Shown here piece after piece: positions 41,888 to 42,063 of a stretch of 42,063 nucleotides of DNA. Below the pieces are notes generated by a model that was not told the origin of the DNA, did not search any database, and saw only the letters and a program-made list of their open reading frames with translations. Made by a program: the position numbers and the translations under genes. Origin of the DNA: CALVUJ01 sp045119835. GTDB lineage: Bacteria > Bacillota_I > Bacilli_A > RFN20 > DUOF01. Numbering within the stretch: position 1 is the stretch's first letter; every line of letters begins with the position of its first letter. The stretch is from assembly GCA_045119835.1 (NCBI GenBank), contig JBGVED010000083.1, forward strand, positions 1-42,063, read 5' to 3'.

Positions 41888-42063
41888 CTAAGCAGCTCTT
41901 ACTCTCTTTCTAAGTCTCATTACTAAGAATACTCCTGCTACTGAGCCAACTCCTCCAAGTACGAAGAATATCCATGTAAAGTTATTCTTTTTCTTCTTTA
42001 CTTCTTCTATCACTTCATCTTTTGGTACATCTCCAACTTGATATCCACCTATCTCTACTCCAA
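41888..42063 (-). CDS. C-terminal end of a surface protein (5' part outside window)
   Basis: The minus strand enters the window in an open frame and ends at TAG (41888-41890), giving the last 57 residues of a protein. These comprise a short region (GVEIGGYQVGDVPKDE), a charged linker (VIEEVKKKKNN), a hydrophobic helix (FTWIFFVLGGVGSVAGVFLV) and a basic tail MRLRKRVRAA. The helix-plus-tail layout and the final RKRVRAA nearly match the end of the giant Ig-like protein (RKKVRAA). It is therefore probably another cell-surface protein anchored in the same way. There is no LPxTG motif. A terminator follows. Confidence 0.8.
   Translation of the reverse strand, partial: GVEIGGYQVGDVPKDEVIEEVKKKKNNFTWIFFVLGGVGSVAGVFLVMRLRKRVRAA

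Noticed and set aside
1..42063. Mycoplasma-type recoding of TGA as Trp
   Set aside because: Trp is encoded by TGG in the proteins read, and TGA is used as a stop (for example at 41255-41257).
1..42063. CRISPR array, tRNA, rRNA, insertion sequence or prophage
   Set aside because: Intergenic regions are all short; none contains spaced repeats, cloverleaf-like sequence or transposase/phage genes.

Overview
The window is about 42 kb of AT-rich DNA from a Bacillota-lineage bacterium using the standard bacterial code: TGG is the only Trp codon in the proteins read, and TAA, TAG and TGA all act as stops. Three things support this placement: the order rlmB - sigma factor - rpmG - secE - nusG - rplKAJL - rsmC-like - rpoBC, strong AGGAGG-type ribosome binding sites, and TTGACA/TATAAT-like promoters. 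A trimeric [FeFe] hydrogenase beside phosphotransacetylase indicates an anaerobic, hydrogen- and acetate-forming fermenter. An uncultured gut Bacilli-type lineage such as RF39 would fit, but that is an inference from gene content only.

Region 1 (1-14.9 kb, minus strand) is the transcription/translation core. In order of transcription it holds mgtC-like, rlmB, a sigma factor at the sigH position, rpmG, secE, nusG, a terminator, rplK-rplA behind an L1-type leader, rplJ-rplL behind an L10 leader with attenuator, an rsmC-like methyltransferase, tmk, rpoB and rpoC, then a terminator. The start of an unrelated exported-protein gene runs off the left edge. rpoB most likely begins at a GTG (7737), which gives residue numbering matching B. 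subtilis and reveals Asn at the rifampicin-site position 482.

Region 2 (14.9-20.1 kb) is an energy module. The operon hydC-hydB-hydA (plus strand) diverges from mgtC and converges on pta across a shared bidirectional terminator. Its proteins resemble NAD/ferredoxin-linked (bifurcating-type) [FeFe] hydrogenases.

Region 3 (20.1-29.3 kb, minus strand) holds a 1,383-residue membrane protein with a CvpA-like four-helix N terminus and a very long exported repetitive helical region, an M29 aminopeptidase, topoisomerase III, and a two-gene operon of unrecognised proteins with its own promoter and terminator.

Region 4 (29.3-38.5 kb) is one gene for a 3,061-residue surface protein. It has an N-terminal signal/anchor, more than 20 Ig-like modules with recurrent local cysteine pairs, and a C-terminal membrane helix ending in RKKVRAA. 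A second protein, cut by the right edge of the window (41.9-42.1 kb), ends with almost the same tail (RKRVRAA), which suggests a shared C-terminal surface-anchoring or sorting signal. This is the most novel feature in the window.

Region 5 (38.8-41.8 kb, minus strand) is a tightly overlapping operon: ntdP-like (DUF402), tsaE, tsaB, rimI and tsaD. It covers most of the tRNA t6A37 pathway, with tsaC absent from the window.

There is no gene-free stretch longer than 300 bases. I saw no tRNA, rRNA, insertion sequence, prophage or CRISPR array.
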